Shown here: positions 16,033 to 24,972 of the stretch, piece by piece
Numbering within the stretch: the first letter of the stretch is position 1
Layout of the letters: every line of letters starts with the position of its first letter
Source: Candidatus Colwellia aromaticivorans
GTDB lineage: Bacteria; Pseudomonadota; Gammaproteobacteria; Enterobacterales; Alteromonadaceae
Direction of reading: 5' to 3'
Length of the DNA stretch: 64,000 nucleotides
Assembly: GCF_003333305.1 (NCBI RefSeq)
Contig: NZ_QOLD01000004.1
Location: 1 to 64,000, forward strand
Notes under the pieces: generated by a model
Databases searched by the model: none
What the model saw: only the letters and a program-made list of their open reading frames with translations
Told to the model about the DNA's origin: nothing
Position numbers and translations under genes: made by a program

Positions 16033-17661
16033 CTAATGACTTGTTCCCTTCTCATAGCTAATTTTGTTAAAGACATTGTACTTGCCAGAGGGTTTTTTCA
16101 TTGGCATGCGTTTAACAATTTCTAATGTTTGAGCATCGTACACAATCAGTTCACCGTCCATATCCCACACACTGAGTAATACGAATTTTCCGTCTTTGGT
16201 AAATTCTACATGGGCGGCATTTTTGCCCGGTGCTGGCGCTAAGGTTTTCACTATTTCTAATGTGCTCTTATCAATAACGTGTACTTTGTCATTATTTGGA
16301 CCAAAGAATACATCGGTCCACGCATAAGGTGACTTGCTGTGGCTGCGCATAAAGAAACCTGGTCCTTCGGTTTTTATTTCTTTGATAATGTCCCAGCTTT
16401 CCATATCGATGACGGTAATTTTACCTTCTTTGATATTGGGTGAAGCGAATACTTCCTTACCTTGATAGTTCCATGTGATACCGGAGCCTAAATGTGGCAT
16501 GCCGGTTAAGCCGATTGAAGCGACTTTCTTTTTAGTGTCTAAGTTGATCACTTGGCCATTATGGCTATTACGCGCAGTACCAATTAAATTGATGTAATCA
16601 GGGTCGAAGAAAAAGTCATTTAAATAATCGTCGGTTTTAATACGGCGAATAGGGAATTGCTCACTTTTTTTAGATAGGTCAGCTTTCCAACCTTCAGCTT
16701 TCGCTTCTACTCTATAGTCATGCGCCCAGCCTTTATAGACCTCAACGCCGCCTTTATCACTGTAGGGTATCTCCCATACTTCTTTCACGTCTTTTAGTGC
16801 AACAATAAAGCTATGACGAGGCGGTGCGTTATAAACAGCACTTACGCGAGAGCTATTACCATCACTGTCTATGGCATCAATCACTTTAAGGGGCGATAAA
16901 TCGCTGGTATTAAGTATTACTACGTTATTAGGCAGGTAGTTGCCAACAATTAAATATTGCCCGTCATTTGATATGGCGATGTTACGGGTATTAATAGCCG
17001 CACGTACTTCATTGACGGTTTTTCGATTATAAATATCGTATTTGCTTATCCACCCATCACGTGAGGCAAAAAAGACAAAACGACCATCAGGTGAATATTT
17101 TGGCCCACCATGTAAAGCAAAGCGGGTTTTAAAGCGGTCTAAGCGCTCAAAGGTATCGCCGTTTAATAAGGTAGCGCTGTGATCGCCTAACTCAACTACA
17201 ATAAATAAATTCATTAAGTCAGCGTCAAACTGCGCTTTATTTGGTAGTTTACTTTGGTCAAAATGTTGCACTTTTGACGCGTTTATATCGGCAACTGTCC
17301 AGCTGAGTGACGCTTTTGATGGCGTATAAATATATGTCGCTAAACTGGCAATTTCAGCCTTGGTTAAGGTTTTATTAAAGGCAGGCATTTGAGTAGCAGC
17401 ACGACCTTTATTGATTACTTTAATCGCTTTGCTTTGACGAAAGCGAGCAAGGTTTTCAGGTAGTAGTGCAGGCCCCATAGCGCCTAATCTGTCTACACCA
17501 TGACAGCTTTGACAATTGTCTTGATAGAGTTTTTTGGCAGCAACTTTTTCCGTTGCAGACATTGTGGTCTTTTTGACTGGAGCTGCATTGGCAGTACTGG
17601 CGGCAAAGGAACTACATAAAAGCGCCACAGAAATAGACAGTAAAAAAGGGTATTTAGTCAT
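16033..17661 (-). CDS. nirN: NirN, c-type cytochrome / heme d1 domain protein (dihydro-heme d1 dehydrogenase)
   Basis: A 542-residue periplasmic protein with a Sec signal peptide (about 1-27), a cytochrome c domain (CQSCH at 50-54, axial Met92 in TQMPAF) and a C-terminal eight-bladed heme d1 propeller. It resembles NirS, but where NirS reads LHDGFFDP this protein reads LNDFFFDP, so the first active-site His is Asn. The second site is kept in MPHLGSGITW. NirN in Pseudomonas catalyses the last oxidation that makes heme d1 and hands it to NirS. It is the last gene of the nirC-F-DL-G-H-J-E-N run, the same place as in Pseudomonas aeruginosa, followed by a strong hairpin terminator. Confidence 0.9.
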   Translation of the reverse strand: MTKYPFLLSISVALLCSSFAASTANAAPVKKTTMSATEKVAAKKLYQDNCQSCHGVDRLGAMGPALLPENLARFRQSKAIKVINKGRAATQMPAFNKTLTKAEIASLATYIYTPSKASLSWTVADINASKVQHFDQSKLPNKAQFDADLMNLFIVVELGDHSATLLNGDTFERLDRFKTRFALHGGPKYSPDGRFVFFASRDGWISKYDIYNRKTVNEVRAAINTRNIAISNDGQYLIVGNYLPNNVVILNTSDLSPLKVIDAIDSDGNSSRVSAVYNAPPRHSFIVALKDVKEVWEIPYSDKGGVEVYKGWAHDYRVEAKAEGWKADLSKKSEQFPIRRIKTDDYLNDFFFDPDYINLIGTARNSHNGQVINLDTKKKVASIGLTGMPHLGSGITWNYQGKEVFASPNIKEGKITVIDMESWDIIKEIKTEGPGFFMRSHSKSPYAWTDVFFGPNNDKVHVIDKSTLEIVKTLAPAPGKNAAHVEFTKDGKFVLLSVWDMDGELIVYDAQTLEIVKRMPMKKPSGKYNVFNKISYEKGTSH

Positions 17662-17808
17662 GGGGGTAACCTTTTATATTCGTGATCTTAACCGGTGGAT
17701 CCCCGCTTAGTTACTGCGGGAATCCACCGGTTGTTGGGCTAAACTTCTATAAAATCACTTTTTAGTTGTCGTCCTCGTGGTGCTTTAATCGAGGATCCAG
17801 TCGTTTTG

Positions 17809-18687
17809 TTAAGCTATTTTTTCAGAGACTGATTGCACATAGTCATTAGCATCTAAAAAGCCGGGTGTTTTTAATTGTTGTTCAGTTAGTTGATTAACCA
17901 CATCACCAATAATTATTAAGGTTGGCGGAGTGATGTTGTGTTTTTCAACAAGCTCAGCCAAGTTACCGATAGTACCACGGTAAGTTTTTTGTTCAGGTTG
18001 GGTGCCTTTGCGAATTAATGCTGCAGGGGTATTAATATCTCTGCCATGCTCTACTAATTTTTCAGCTATTTTAGGTAGGGTATTAATGCCCATGTAAAAC
18101 ACAACTGTTTGGGTTGGGCAGCACAAACTTTGCCAAGGTAAGTTAAGTTGACCATTGTTTTGAATATGTCCAGTAATGAACGTACAACCTTGCGCAACAC
18201 CACGATGAGTAAGTGGAATACCTGCATAAGTTGTACAGCCAGATGCGGCGGTAATGCCGGGGCAAATATGACAGCTAACGCCATGTTGCAGCATGTATTC
18301 TGCTTCTTCACCACCTCGACCAAAAATAAATGGGTCACCACCTTTTAGGCGTAATACTTTTTTACCTGAGCGAGCTTCTTCTACTAAAATTTCATTGATT
18401 CGGTCTTGCGGTACGCAATGCTTTGCTTGCTCTTTACCCACGTAAAAACGTTCACAATTTTCAGGTAATAGCGCTAGTATTTCTTCGCTAACTAATCTGT
18501 CATAAATAGCTATTTCAGCTTGCTCAATAAAGCGCATTGCACGAATAGTCAGTAATTCAGCATCGCCGGGGCCAGAGCCAACTAAAGCGACTTCGCCGCT
18601 ATTTAGTACTGATTTTCCTCTTGCAGATACCTTTTTATTATCTACAGATATGATGCTATTTTGTTGGTTTATTGATGGTGAGTTCAT
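17809..18687 (-). CDS. nirE: uroporphyrinogen-III C-methyltransferase (NirE)
   Basis: A 292-residue SAM-dependent methyltransferase that methylates uroporphyrinogen III at C2 and C7 to precorrin-2, the entry to siroheme and heme d1. Signatures: VALVGSGPGDAELLTIRA near residue 33, YDRLVSEEIL, and LRLKGGDPFIFGRGGEEAEY (about 115-135). It has no fused siroheme synthase (CysG) domains, as expected for the dedicated denitrification copy. It lies between nirJ and nirN, which supports the nirE call over cobA. The 147-base gap to nirN and 169-base gap to nirJ are larger than within the first part of the operon. Confidence 0.93.
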   Translation of the reverse strand: MNSPSINQQNSIISVDNKKVSARGKSVLNSGEVALVGSGPGDAELLTIRAMRFIEQAEIAIYDRLVSEEILALLPENCERFYVGKEQAKHCVPQDRINEILVEEARSGKKVLRLKGGDPFIFGRGGEEAEYMLQHGVSCHICPGITAASGCTTYAGIPLTHRGVAQGCTFITGHIQNNGQLNLPWQSLCCPTQTVVFYMGINTLPKIAEKLVEHGRDINTPAALIRKGTQPEQKTYRGTIGNLAELVEKHNITPPTLIIIGDVVNQLTEQQLKTPGFLDANDYVQSVSEKIA

Positions 18688-18856
18688 GTTATTGCCTTAT
18701 TGCTATTGAGCCACTTTTTCAGGACTGGCTCAGTTGCTTAATTAGTTTCTTTCGTGCTTAATTTGTTACGTATTTTTAATAATCAGCTTGTTACGTGTCG
18801 CTAAGTATTTGTTATATCTTCATCAATTTTTCACACGGCCTATTTTACTTTTGCCG

Positions 18857-20089
18857 TTAAACTTCAACAAATTGAATTGGGTTTTCAGCGTTGGCTAAGT
18901 CGTTAGCAAACTTTGACGGCGGCTGAATATAGCCAATTTCATCGTCATCTAAATAACAGCCCGGATCTTCAGCCCACGCATCACCTGATTGTGCAAAAGC
19001 ACGGGTACGGGTATTGCCACCACAAATAGCTAGGTGATCACAACTTGCACAACGTCCTTTTACTGGACGAGGACTTTCTCTAAAACCAAGCATCAGTGGG
19101 TCTTGAGTGTTTTTCCAAACGTCAGAGAATTTTTCTTTTTTTACATTGCCAATAGGATGATTCCACCAGTAAGTATCAGGGTGAATGGTGCCAGTGTTAT
19201 CAATGTTGGCTACGTTAATGCCACTGGAGTTACCACCCCAATTGATTAAACGCTGTTTTAAATTAGCGATAGCTTCAGGGTATTCTTCAGCATATCTTTT
19301 GGTTGCCCATTGTAATAAAAACGGGCCATCAGCGTCATTATTACCAGTAACAAAGTCAGTTTCTATGCCTTGAGTGATATGTGACCATGCACGTTCATAA
19401 AGCATTTCCATGGCGTCTTTTGTCATTTTGAACATGGCGTCATTTTCGGCACTGCGCTTGCCACGGCCTGAATAATTAAGGTGAGATAAATAGAATTTAT
19501 CAACGCTGTTTTCTTCCATTAAATCTAACATCGCTGGTATGTCTTTAAAATTTTCTTTGGTTAAGCAAAGACGCATACCCACTTTAATACCTGCTTCTTT
19601 ACACAATTTAATGGCGTGCATAGAAGTTTTAAAGCTACCTTGTTGTCGACGAAATTTATCGTGAAATTCTTCTAAACCATCAATACTGATACCTACATAT
19701 TGATAATTTGCCGCTTTTATTTTATCAATGTTTGATTCATCAATTAATGTGCCGTTAGTTGATAAGGCAACATAAAAACCTTTGGCTTTAGCATAGGCTG
19801 TAATTTCATAGATGTCGGGACGAAGCAATGGCTCACCACCCGATAAAATGATTACTGGTACGTGAGCTACTTTTAGATCATCAATAGTGGACTTGACTTG
19901 CTCTGTGCTTAGTTCGTCTTTGAAGTCGATATCAAGTGAAGTGGAATAACAATGTTGACAACGTAAATTACAACGACGGATAAGGTTCCATATAACCACA
20001 GGACCTGGCATTTTACGTGATGCTTTTACAGGCTTAAGTTCAAGCATGTCATCATGAAGTGTTTTTAATAATTGTGAAATTCTAAACAT
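18857..20089 (-). CDS. nirJ: NirJ, radical SAM heme d1 biosynthesis enzyme
   Basis: A 410-residue radical SAM protein. The CxxxCxxC cluster motif is CNLRCQHCYS (about residues 40-49), followed by the SAM-binding GGEPLLR. A C-terminal Cys-rich segment (CASCDHLAICGG...DPGC) would bind a second Fe-S cluster, as in SPASM/Twitch proteins. NirJ removes the propionate side chains from didecarboxysiroheme during heme d1 formation. It is separated from nirH by 320 bases that hold a MITE-like element. Confidence 0.94.
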   Translation of the reverse strand: MFRISQLLKTLHDDMLELKPVKASRKMPGPVVIWNLIRRCNLRCQHCYSTSLDIDFKDELSTEQVKSTIDDLKVAHVPVIILSGGEPLLRPDIYEITAYAKAKGFYVALSTNGTLIDESNIDKIKAANYQYVGISIDGLEEFHDKFRRQQGSFKTSMHAIKLCKEAGIKVGMRLCLTKENFKDIPAMLDLMEENSVDKFYLSHLNYSGRGKRSAENDAMFKMTKDAMEMLYERAWSHITQGIETDFVTGNNDADGPFLLQWATKRYAEEYPEAIANLKQRLINWGGNSSGINVANIDNTGTIHPDTYWWNHPIGNVKKEKFSDVWKNTQDPLMLGFRESPRPVKGRCASCDHLAICGGNTRTRAFAQSGDAWAEDPGCYLDDDEIGYIQPPSKFANDLANAENPIQFVEV

Positions 20090-20093
20090 AATC

Positions 20094-20374
20094 TTATACC
20101 AATTCTATTAAATTTATTCCCAGCTCAGAGCTACTATTAGCGAGCTTAGAACAAGTGAAATTGATTAAATATAGTTATTCTATATTTCACCAATTTTGCG
20201 ATGTTATCAGTTTGCTAATAAGCTCCCGAAGGGCGAGTACCTAGTAAAAAGTAAAGGCTTATATACAGCGTTATTGATTTTGATAATGGAATAACCATTA
20301 TCTTTAATTAAATCCTTGCCTTTAAGCCTTTTAATTCTCGCTGAGCGGGAAATAACTTAACAGACTTGGTATTA
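20094..20374. mobile_element. MITE-like element with TACCAA ends between nirJ and nirH
   Basis: The element body is 20097-20371 (275 bp). The left end TACCAATTCTATTAAATTT and the complement of the right end TACCAAGTCTGTTAAGTTA are inverted repeats, and TTA flanks both sides (20094-20096 and 20372-20374). Part of its interior (TTATTGATTTTGATAATGGA and AAGCCTTTTAATTCTCGCTGA) matches the outer element at 2907-3340, so the families share internal sequence while differing at their ends. It lies inside the nir operon, where it could place a hairpin in the mRNA. Confidence 0.8.
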
Positions 20375-20409
20375 CATACCTTGGCCTAGGGCGTTGCTCT
20401 ATGTGCGAT

Positions 20410-20961
20410 TTACTTCTTTAATCGCAAACCTGTTTTTTTCAGTATTGCTGTGCTGGTTAACATATCATTATTCTTGGTGATAGAGTTTTGACTTGAATCA
20501 TTGTTACGTGTAACCAATATTTCTTTTAACAATTCTTTGATCTGACCCCTATACTGGGTTATTTCTTCTTGAGTTTTTCCGTGCACCATGGCAAATAAAT
20601 TGTAATTCCATTCAGGTAAAAAACGTGGTCTTAAGTAGCAATGGCTAACAAAAGGCAATTGACCAACTGCATCGCCGAATTTTTCAGCGTGTTCATCATC
20701 AATATCCCATACGGTCATCCCGTTAAATTGGTAGCCTAATTTATAGTGATTAGGTACAGCAGCAATACGCCTAATAATGCCGCGCTCTTGCATACTTTTA
20801 GTTAGGGTAAGTACTTGCTCAACACTAAGGTTCATTTGTTCGGCAATGGCGTGATATGGCTTTTCAATAATGGGAATACCATTTTGAGTTAATAAAATAT
20901 ATTGCCTTTCCTGCTCGGTAAGGTTTTCTTTTGTTATGTGTTCTTTAGTGTCTGTAGACAT
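20410..20961 (-). CDS. nirH: NirH, siroheme decarboxylase subunit (Lrp/AsnC-like)
   Basis: A 183-residue member of the NirD/L/G/H family, related to Lrp/AsnC regulators: an N-terminal helix-turn-helix-like part (about 18-70, NGIPIIEKPYHAIAEQMNLS) and an alpha/beta part with RRIAAVPNHYKLGY and CYLRPRFLPEWNYNLFAM. The family converts siroheme to 12,18-didecarboxysiroheme. The C-terminal tail after about residue 155 (NNDSSQNSITKNNDML...) is Asn/Ser-rich and extends past the usual end. Placed between nirG and the element before nirJ. Confidence 0.88.
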   Translation of the reverse strand: MSTDTKEHITKENLTEQERQYILLTQNGIPIIEKPYHAIAEQMNLSVEQVLTLTKSMQERGIIRRIAAVPNHYKLGYQFNGMTVWDIDDEHAEKFGDAVGQLPFVSHCYLRPRFLPEWNYNLFAMVHGKTQEEITQYRGQIKELLKEILVTRNNDSSQNSITKNNDMLTSTAILKKTGLRLKK

Positions 20962-21027
20962 AATGTAAACTCTTTTGACTGTGGTGTTTTACTTACTTAT
21001 TAACAAGCTAATTTGTTATACAACTAG

Positions 21028-21519
21028 CTATACCGGTAAGTATAAACAGACATAAAATTCTTTTAATTTAGGTACATTAAGCACTTTTAAGCCAGTTTTA
21101 TTTTCAATGGCTTGAACTACTTGCTCAATTTCTTCAGCCGATTCAGTGGCGATAACAAACCACATATTATAGTCATGATCTCGGCGGTAGTTATGAGCAA
21201 TTTGATCAAAGCTATTGACTTGCTCGGTGACAAAGTCAAAATCTTCTTCGGGTACCGATAAGGCAGCTAAGGTAAACGCGCCACCTAAACTTGCTGCGTC
21301 AAACATAGGGCCAAAACGGGTCAGTACTTCTTCACTGCGTAAATTATTTAAGCACGCAATGACTTCTTCCTCAGTGCTTGATACTTCTTCGGCAATTTGC
21401 GCAAAAGGGCGTTCACACACGGGTAAGCCATGTTGTAATAGGTTAATTAAGCTTTTTTCTAAGGGTGATAGCTCAACAGTTTGGCATTTTCTTCTTTTGC
21501 TTATGCTGCTCTTATCCAT
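21028..21519 (-). CDS. nirG: NirG, siroheme decarboxylase subunit (Lrp/AsnC-like)
   Basis: A 163-residue NirD/L/G/H family protein with the NirD/NirG-type signatures LTRFGPMFDAASLGGAFTLA and FDQIAHNYRRDHDYNMWFVI, where the Arg/His/Tyr cluster is thought to form the substrate site in this family. It overlaps nirDL by 8 bases, so translation is probably coupled. It would act with NirDL and NirH in removing the acetate carboxyl groups of siroheme. Confidence 0.88.
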   Translation of the reverse strand: MDKSSISKRRKCQTVELSPLEKSLINLLQHGLPVCERPFAQIAEEVSSTEEEVIACLNNLRSEEVLTRFGPMFDAASLGGAFTLAALSVPEEDFDFVTEQVNSFDQIAHNYRRDHDYNMWFVIATESAEEIEQVVQAIENKTGLKVLNVPKLKEFYVCLYLPV

Positions 21520-22600
21520 GGGCTTGTCCTTGTTCTATTACTTTACTGCTTTGTGTTTTACCGCTTTTTTCTTTACCGTAACGAGCACCGTGTTGCTTGT
21601 ATGCTTTAAAGCTAAATAGCACGTCTTTTTGAATAGCCTCAAGGCCTAGTTGTTCGGTAATTTGGCTAATTTGTTCTAACACTAGCGCTCTGTCGGTGCC
21701 ATGAATCATGCAAAATAAATTGTAAGGCCAATCAGGTAGACGGCGAGGGCGCTGATAACACAGTGAAACTGGATCACACTTCGCTAATTCTAGGGCAACG
21801 CCATCCATGTCGTCATTAGGTATATTCCAAACCACCATGGCATTGGCGTTATATCCTAGTTTTCTATGTTTAATGACTAAACCAAAACGGCGAATTAGCC
21901 CTTCTTCTCGCCAAAGAGAAATTTGCATTAGCACTTGTTGCTCTGTCAATACGAGTTGCTGAGCAATAACTTGGTAAGGGTTTAAATGTGTTGGTAGGCC
22001 TTTTTCAATGGCGCTACGTAGCGCTATTTTTTCAATTTCAGTTAAGCGAGCAGTTGTGTCATTTTGCTTAAGGGAAACTAGAGTGTCTTCTTGATTCGAA
22101 GTAGGGCTTTCTTTGCCAGTAACATTGATGCTAAACGCTAAATCAATATGGTATGAAGCTTCCATTGGTAAGACTAAAACAGCTAAGCCTGTCAGTAATT
22201 CAATATTTGCTAAGGTGTTATTAAGTGCCACCATATCGCTTGCCGTTACCACAAACCATAAATTATAAGTATGCTCTCTGCCGTAGTTATGATTCACTTG
22301 GTCAAATTTATTAACAATACTGGCAATTTTATCTAGGTCTTTTTCTGGCACAGCAAGTGCAGCTAATGTGCTTGCGCCTGCTTTTTTATGATCAAACACG
22401 GGCCCAACACGTGATAGTACTTCTTTGCTGTTGAGATCATCAACGGCTTGAAATACTTCCGGCTCATTCGTGAAGATATTAACTTGAGCCAGTTGCTCAG
22501 CAATTGTTTTATAAGGCTGGCTAGTAAGGGGGAAACCCTTTTGGCTATTATTAATAATGTCTTGCTGTAATTGACTAATTGCTACTGTTTCTTTAGTCAT
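21512..22600 (-). CDS. nirDL: NirDL fusion, siroheme decarboxylase
   Basis: A 362-residue protein in which a NirD-like domain (about 1-155; LSRVGPVFDHKKAGASTLAA, FDQVNHNYGREHTYNLWFVV) is joined to a NirL-like domain (about 180-340; IRRFGLVIKHRKLGYNANAM, CYQRPRRLPDWPYNLFCMIH) through a short Ser/Thr/Gln-rich linker (about 160-180). Such fusions occur in some denitrifiers and have been shown to decarboxylate siroheme. It follows nirF with a 2-base gap and overlaps nirG. The C-terminal tail is basic and Gln/Ser-rich. Confidence 0.9.
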   Translation of the reverse strand: MTKETVAISQLQQDIINNSQKGFPLTSQPYKTIAEQLAQVNIFTNEPEVFQAVDDLNSKEVLSRVGPVFDHKKAGASTLAALAVPEKDLDKIASIVNKFDQVNHNYGREHTYNLWFVVTASDMVALNNTLANIELLTGLAVLVLPMEASYHIDLAFSINVTGKESPTSNQEDTLVSLKQNDTTARLTEIEKIALRSAIEKGLPTHLNPYQVIAQQLVLTEQQVLMQISLWREEGLIRRFGLVIKHRKLGYNANAMVVWNIPNDDMDGVALELAKCDPVSLCYQRPRRLPDWPYNLFCMIHGTDRALVLEQISQITEQLGLEAIQKDVLFSFKAYKQHGARYGKEKSGKTQSSKVIEQGQAHG

Positions 22601-22602
22601 GA

Positions 22603-23856
22603 TTATAACCCTATTTGATGTGCGCGATTGGTGAAAAAGATACCGCTAGGACTTGATGATTTAAGTGTTTTTTGTAAGGTTTGTGTTTTTGTGTCGTATA
22701 TTTGAATTTCATTACTGTCGCGTACTGACATCCATACGTGTTCGCCACGGGGTGTAAACTCCATATGTAAAACAGCAGGGCCAGGCGTTAAGGTTTTTAC
22801 TAATTCAAAGGTTTCGGTATTAAATACTTGAATAGTATTGTTATCAGGGTAAGCAAAGTTAACCCATATTTGGCGGTTATCAGGCTGAGCCATAACAAAT
22901 ATTGGCTGGCTATGAGCCGGGATTTCTGTCACTTGTTCCCATGTTTTAGTATTTACTACTAAGACGCTATGTTGACCCACTGCAGGCATAAAAGCGTAAT
23001 CGCCAGCGATTGCCCAGCCTTCTAAATGCGGCATTTTATAAACGGGTAGTTTCTGCTGGCCTTTACCGTAATTAGGTAAAATGCGTTTAACACCTTTTTC
23101 TATATGCCATAAGTCAATAAGCGCCATGCCGTCTTCGCCAAATAAACCCGCTATGTAATAGCGACCGTCAGGGCTGATTAACGCATCGTAAGGGAATAAG
23201 CCAATATCAGTGAACTTAGTTAACTTAGGCATAGCTTTAGGTGTTTTGTTTTTCACAATATCAGAAAAATCAGCAACCCATATTTCATGGCTATCAAATA
23301 AGCTAAAGACAAATTTGTTGTTTGGTGCATCAACTAAGCCAACTACTTTAGAGCGAACTGGGCTACCATCTTTATTTTTAGGCTTAGTCGTTAAAATTGA
23401 ACTGTCGATAGTGGCGACTAATTCAAGGGTTTCACTGTTAAAGACTTTAATGCCGCCAGGGGTGTAGTTTGATACGGCAACTAATTTACCGTCTTGGCTA
23501 ATTGCGCCGCCAATACTATTGCCTGACTGCATTACCCGTTTGGCAATTTTATCTTTAAGAATATCAATTTTAGTTAAACCGCCATCACGGCCAAAAACAT
23601 AGGCATAGCGTTGGTCACGTGAATAAACAATTGAGGCGTGAGATAAGTCACCTAAACCGTCAATTTCTGCTAATACTTCTTGATGGGTATGGTTAACAAT
23701 TTGCACTTGGCCTGTGGCGCGTTCAATAACAACACCCATATCACCTGTTGCACGCAACGGTGCTTGAGCAATTTCATTAGGTGTATGACTAACGCAAGCT
23801 GCAATAACGCTAGAGAGTATTGCAATGCTTGCTAGTTTTATTAATTTAGTATTCAT
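22603..23856 (-). CDS. nirF: NirF, heme d1 biosynthesis lipoprotein
   Basis: A 417-residue beta-propeller protein related to the d1 domain of NirS but with no heme c motif. NirF binds a late heme d1 intermediate, probably dihydro-heme d1, in the periplasm. The start at 23856 (MNTKLIKLAS) is preferred over an in-frame ATG 15 bases upstream because AAAGGATTACTG sits directly before it. The signal peptide ends in a lipobox IAAC (Cys21), so it is a lipoprotein as in P. aeruginosa. Propeller repeats include VVIERATGQVQIVNHTHQEV and GIKVFNSETLELVATI. It lies between nirC and nirDL. Confidence 0.93.
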   Translation of the reverse strand: MNTKLIKLASIAILSSVIAACVSHTPNEIAQAPLRATGDMGVVIERATGQVQIVNHTHQEVLAEIDGLGDLSHASIVYSRDQRYAYVFGRDGGLTKIDILKDKIAKRVMQSGNSIGGAISQDGKLVAVSNYTPGGIKVFNSETLELVATIDSSILTTKPKNKDGSPVRSKVVGLVDAPNNKFVFSLFDSHEIWVADFSDIVKNKTPKAMPKLTKFTDIGLFPYDALISPDGRYYIAGLFGEDGMALIDLWHIEKGVKRILPNYGKGQQKLPVYKMPHLEGWAIAGDYAFMPAVGQHSVLVVNTKTWEQVTEIPAHSQPIFVMAQPDNRQIWVNFAYPDNNTIQVFNTETFELVKTLTPGPAVLHMEFTPRGEHVWMSVRDSNEIQIYDTKTQTLQKTLKSSSPSGIFFTNRAHQIGL

Positions 23857-23910
23857 CAGTAATCCTTTCATGGTGCTATTATCTAATATATTTACTATTT
23901 AATCTTTGGT

Positions 23911-24267
23911 TTACTGTTTAGCTATTTTTCCTGCTTTTAATTGTTGGGAAATCCACAACACTTCTTGTTCAGTTAATAGGTTTTTCCATGGCGGCATGGC
24001 AGTTCCTGCACGGCCATATAAAATTGTATTTTGTAAAAAAAGAAGAGGTTTTCCTTCAAGGTTTTCAGGTAATAAAGCTGGCCCTAATCCGCCTTTCAAT
24101 GTCATGCCATGGCATGAGCCACAATCTTGCTTCACTATATGAGTTAGCTGTGCTTTTCGTGTATTTGATAATGACTTGTCATTAGCATAACTTTGACTTG
24201 TTAGTATCAAAAATGTAGCCACTATAGCTGTGATACGACAAGTACGATTAATTATAGGTGAACTCAT
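23911..24267 (-). CDS. nirC: NirC, small c-type cytochrome
   Basis: A 118-residue monoheme cytochrome c with a signal peptide (hydrophobic residues 12-25), CGSCH at 49-53 and axial Met91 in GTAMPPW. It is the first gene of the minus-strand nir operon, upstream of nirF, as NirC is in Pseudomonas, where it can pass electrons to NirS or serve in heme d1 maturation. Its LGPALLPENL sequence is almost the same as in NirN, suggesting they share a heme-domain origin. An FNR-like box lies 117 bases upstream. Confidence 0.9.
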   Translation of the reverse strand: MSSPIINRTCRITAIVATFLILTSQSYANDKSLSNTRKAQLTHIVKQDCGSCHGMTLKGGLGPALLPENLEGKPLLFLQNTILYGRAGTAMPPWKNLLTEQEVLWISQQLKAGKIAKQ

Positions 24268-24383
24268 ATTAACTACCCAAACACTGCTTTTTACTTTATG
24301 TGTATTCTACAGAGAAGGAGAATAGTGTTTTTTGCCTAAGATCATCTTTTCGAGCATAAAGATAGAACAAAAGGCAGCCTTTA

Positions 24384-24397
24384 TTGATTTAAATCAG
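24384..24397. promoter_or_regulatory. FNR/DNR-like box upstream of nirC
   Basis: TTGATTTAAATCAG matches the FNR/DNR palindrome TTGAT-N4-ATCAA with one change in the last base. It is 117 bases upstream of the nirC start, a sensible place for activation of the nir operon under low oxygen or NO. Confidence 0.55.
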
Positions 24398-24477
24398 CAA
24401 ACATTAAAAATGATGAAATGTTGACTGTGTTTTTTGGAAGTGTAAAGCTAGCTATCCTGCAATAAAATCATAATATA

Positions 24478-24835
24478 TACCCGTTCCACTTGAAGGTGCA
24501 TGATTCAGCTGGAATTAGAAACGCCTTAGGCAAGGCATTGATTGAAGAGAATGGTTGTTCAGGATAATGTGCTCCTGCATTATCTAATAAGCTACATCCA
24601 TGTAGCGCCATTCTCGAAATCAATAACGCAGCATAAAGCGTTTATAAACCAGCCCTTTGGGGAAGGCTGAGCAAATCATACTCTGCGTTACATTTCTTTT
24701 TAAGGGCGCTACATGGATGTAGCTTATTAGAGAATGCAGGAGCATATTCTCCTGAATAACCCTTAATAAAAAAATGTGCCTTGATTATGAGTCACTCAGT
24801 CTTCCTGAAACGAGCATCTTCAAGTGGATCGGGTA
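24478..24835. mobile_element. MITE-like element enlarged by two opposed 50-bp insertions
   Basis: The ends start TACCCGTTCCACTTGAAGGT and, on the complement, TACCCGATCCACTTGAAGAT, with TA on each side (24476-24477, 24836-24837). It is 358 bp, about 100 longer than its relatives at 3031 and 26908. The difference is accounted for by two copies of a 52-base sequence in opposite orientation (24558-24609 and 24705-24756, 49 of 52 positions equal), each with the small palindrome GCTACATCCATGTAGC. Without them the element would be about 258 bp. It lies between nirC and the divergent TonB receptor gene. Confidence 0.82.
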
Positions 24836-24885
24836 TATACCTTTTTTAAATGAATATTCGGCGTTCAGTCAAAGTCACTTCTTTT

Positions 24886-24899
24886 TTGACATTGATCAT
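24886..24899. promoter_or_regulatory. FNR/DNR-like box upstream of the TonB receptor gene
   Basis: TTGACATTGATCAT matches TTGAY-N4-ATCAA with one change at the end. It is 74 bases before the receptor start codon. Confidence 0.45.
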
Positions 24900-24972
24900 A
24901 TTGTCGTTTTTCTTTTGCTTTATAAATATCAGAAATTATCTATAAATAAATCTAAGTACAAAGGATCGAGAA

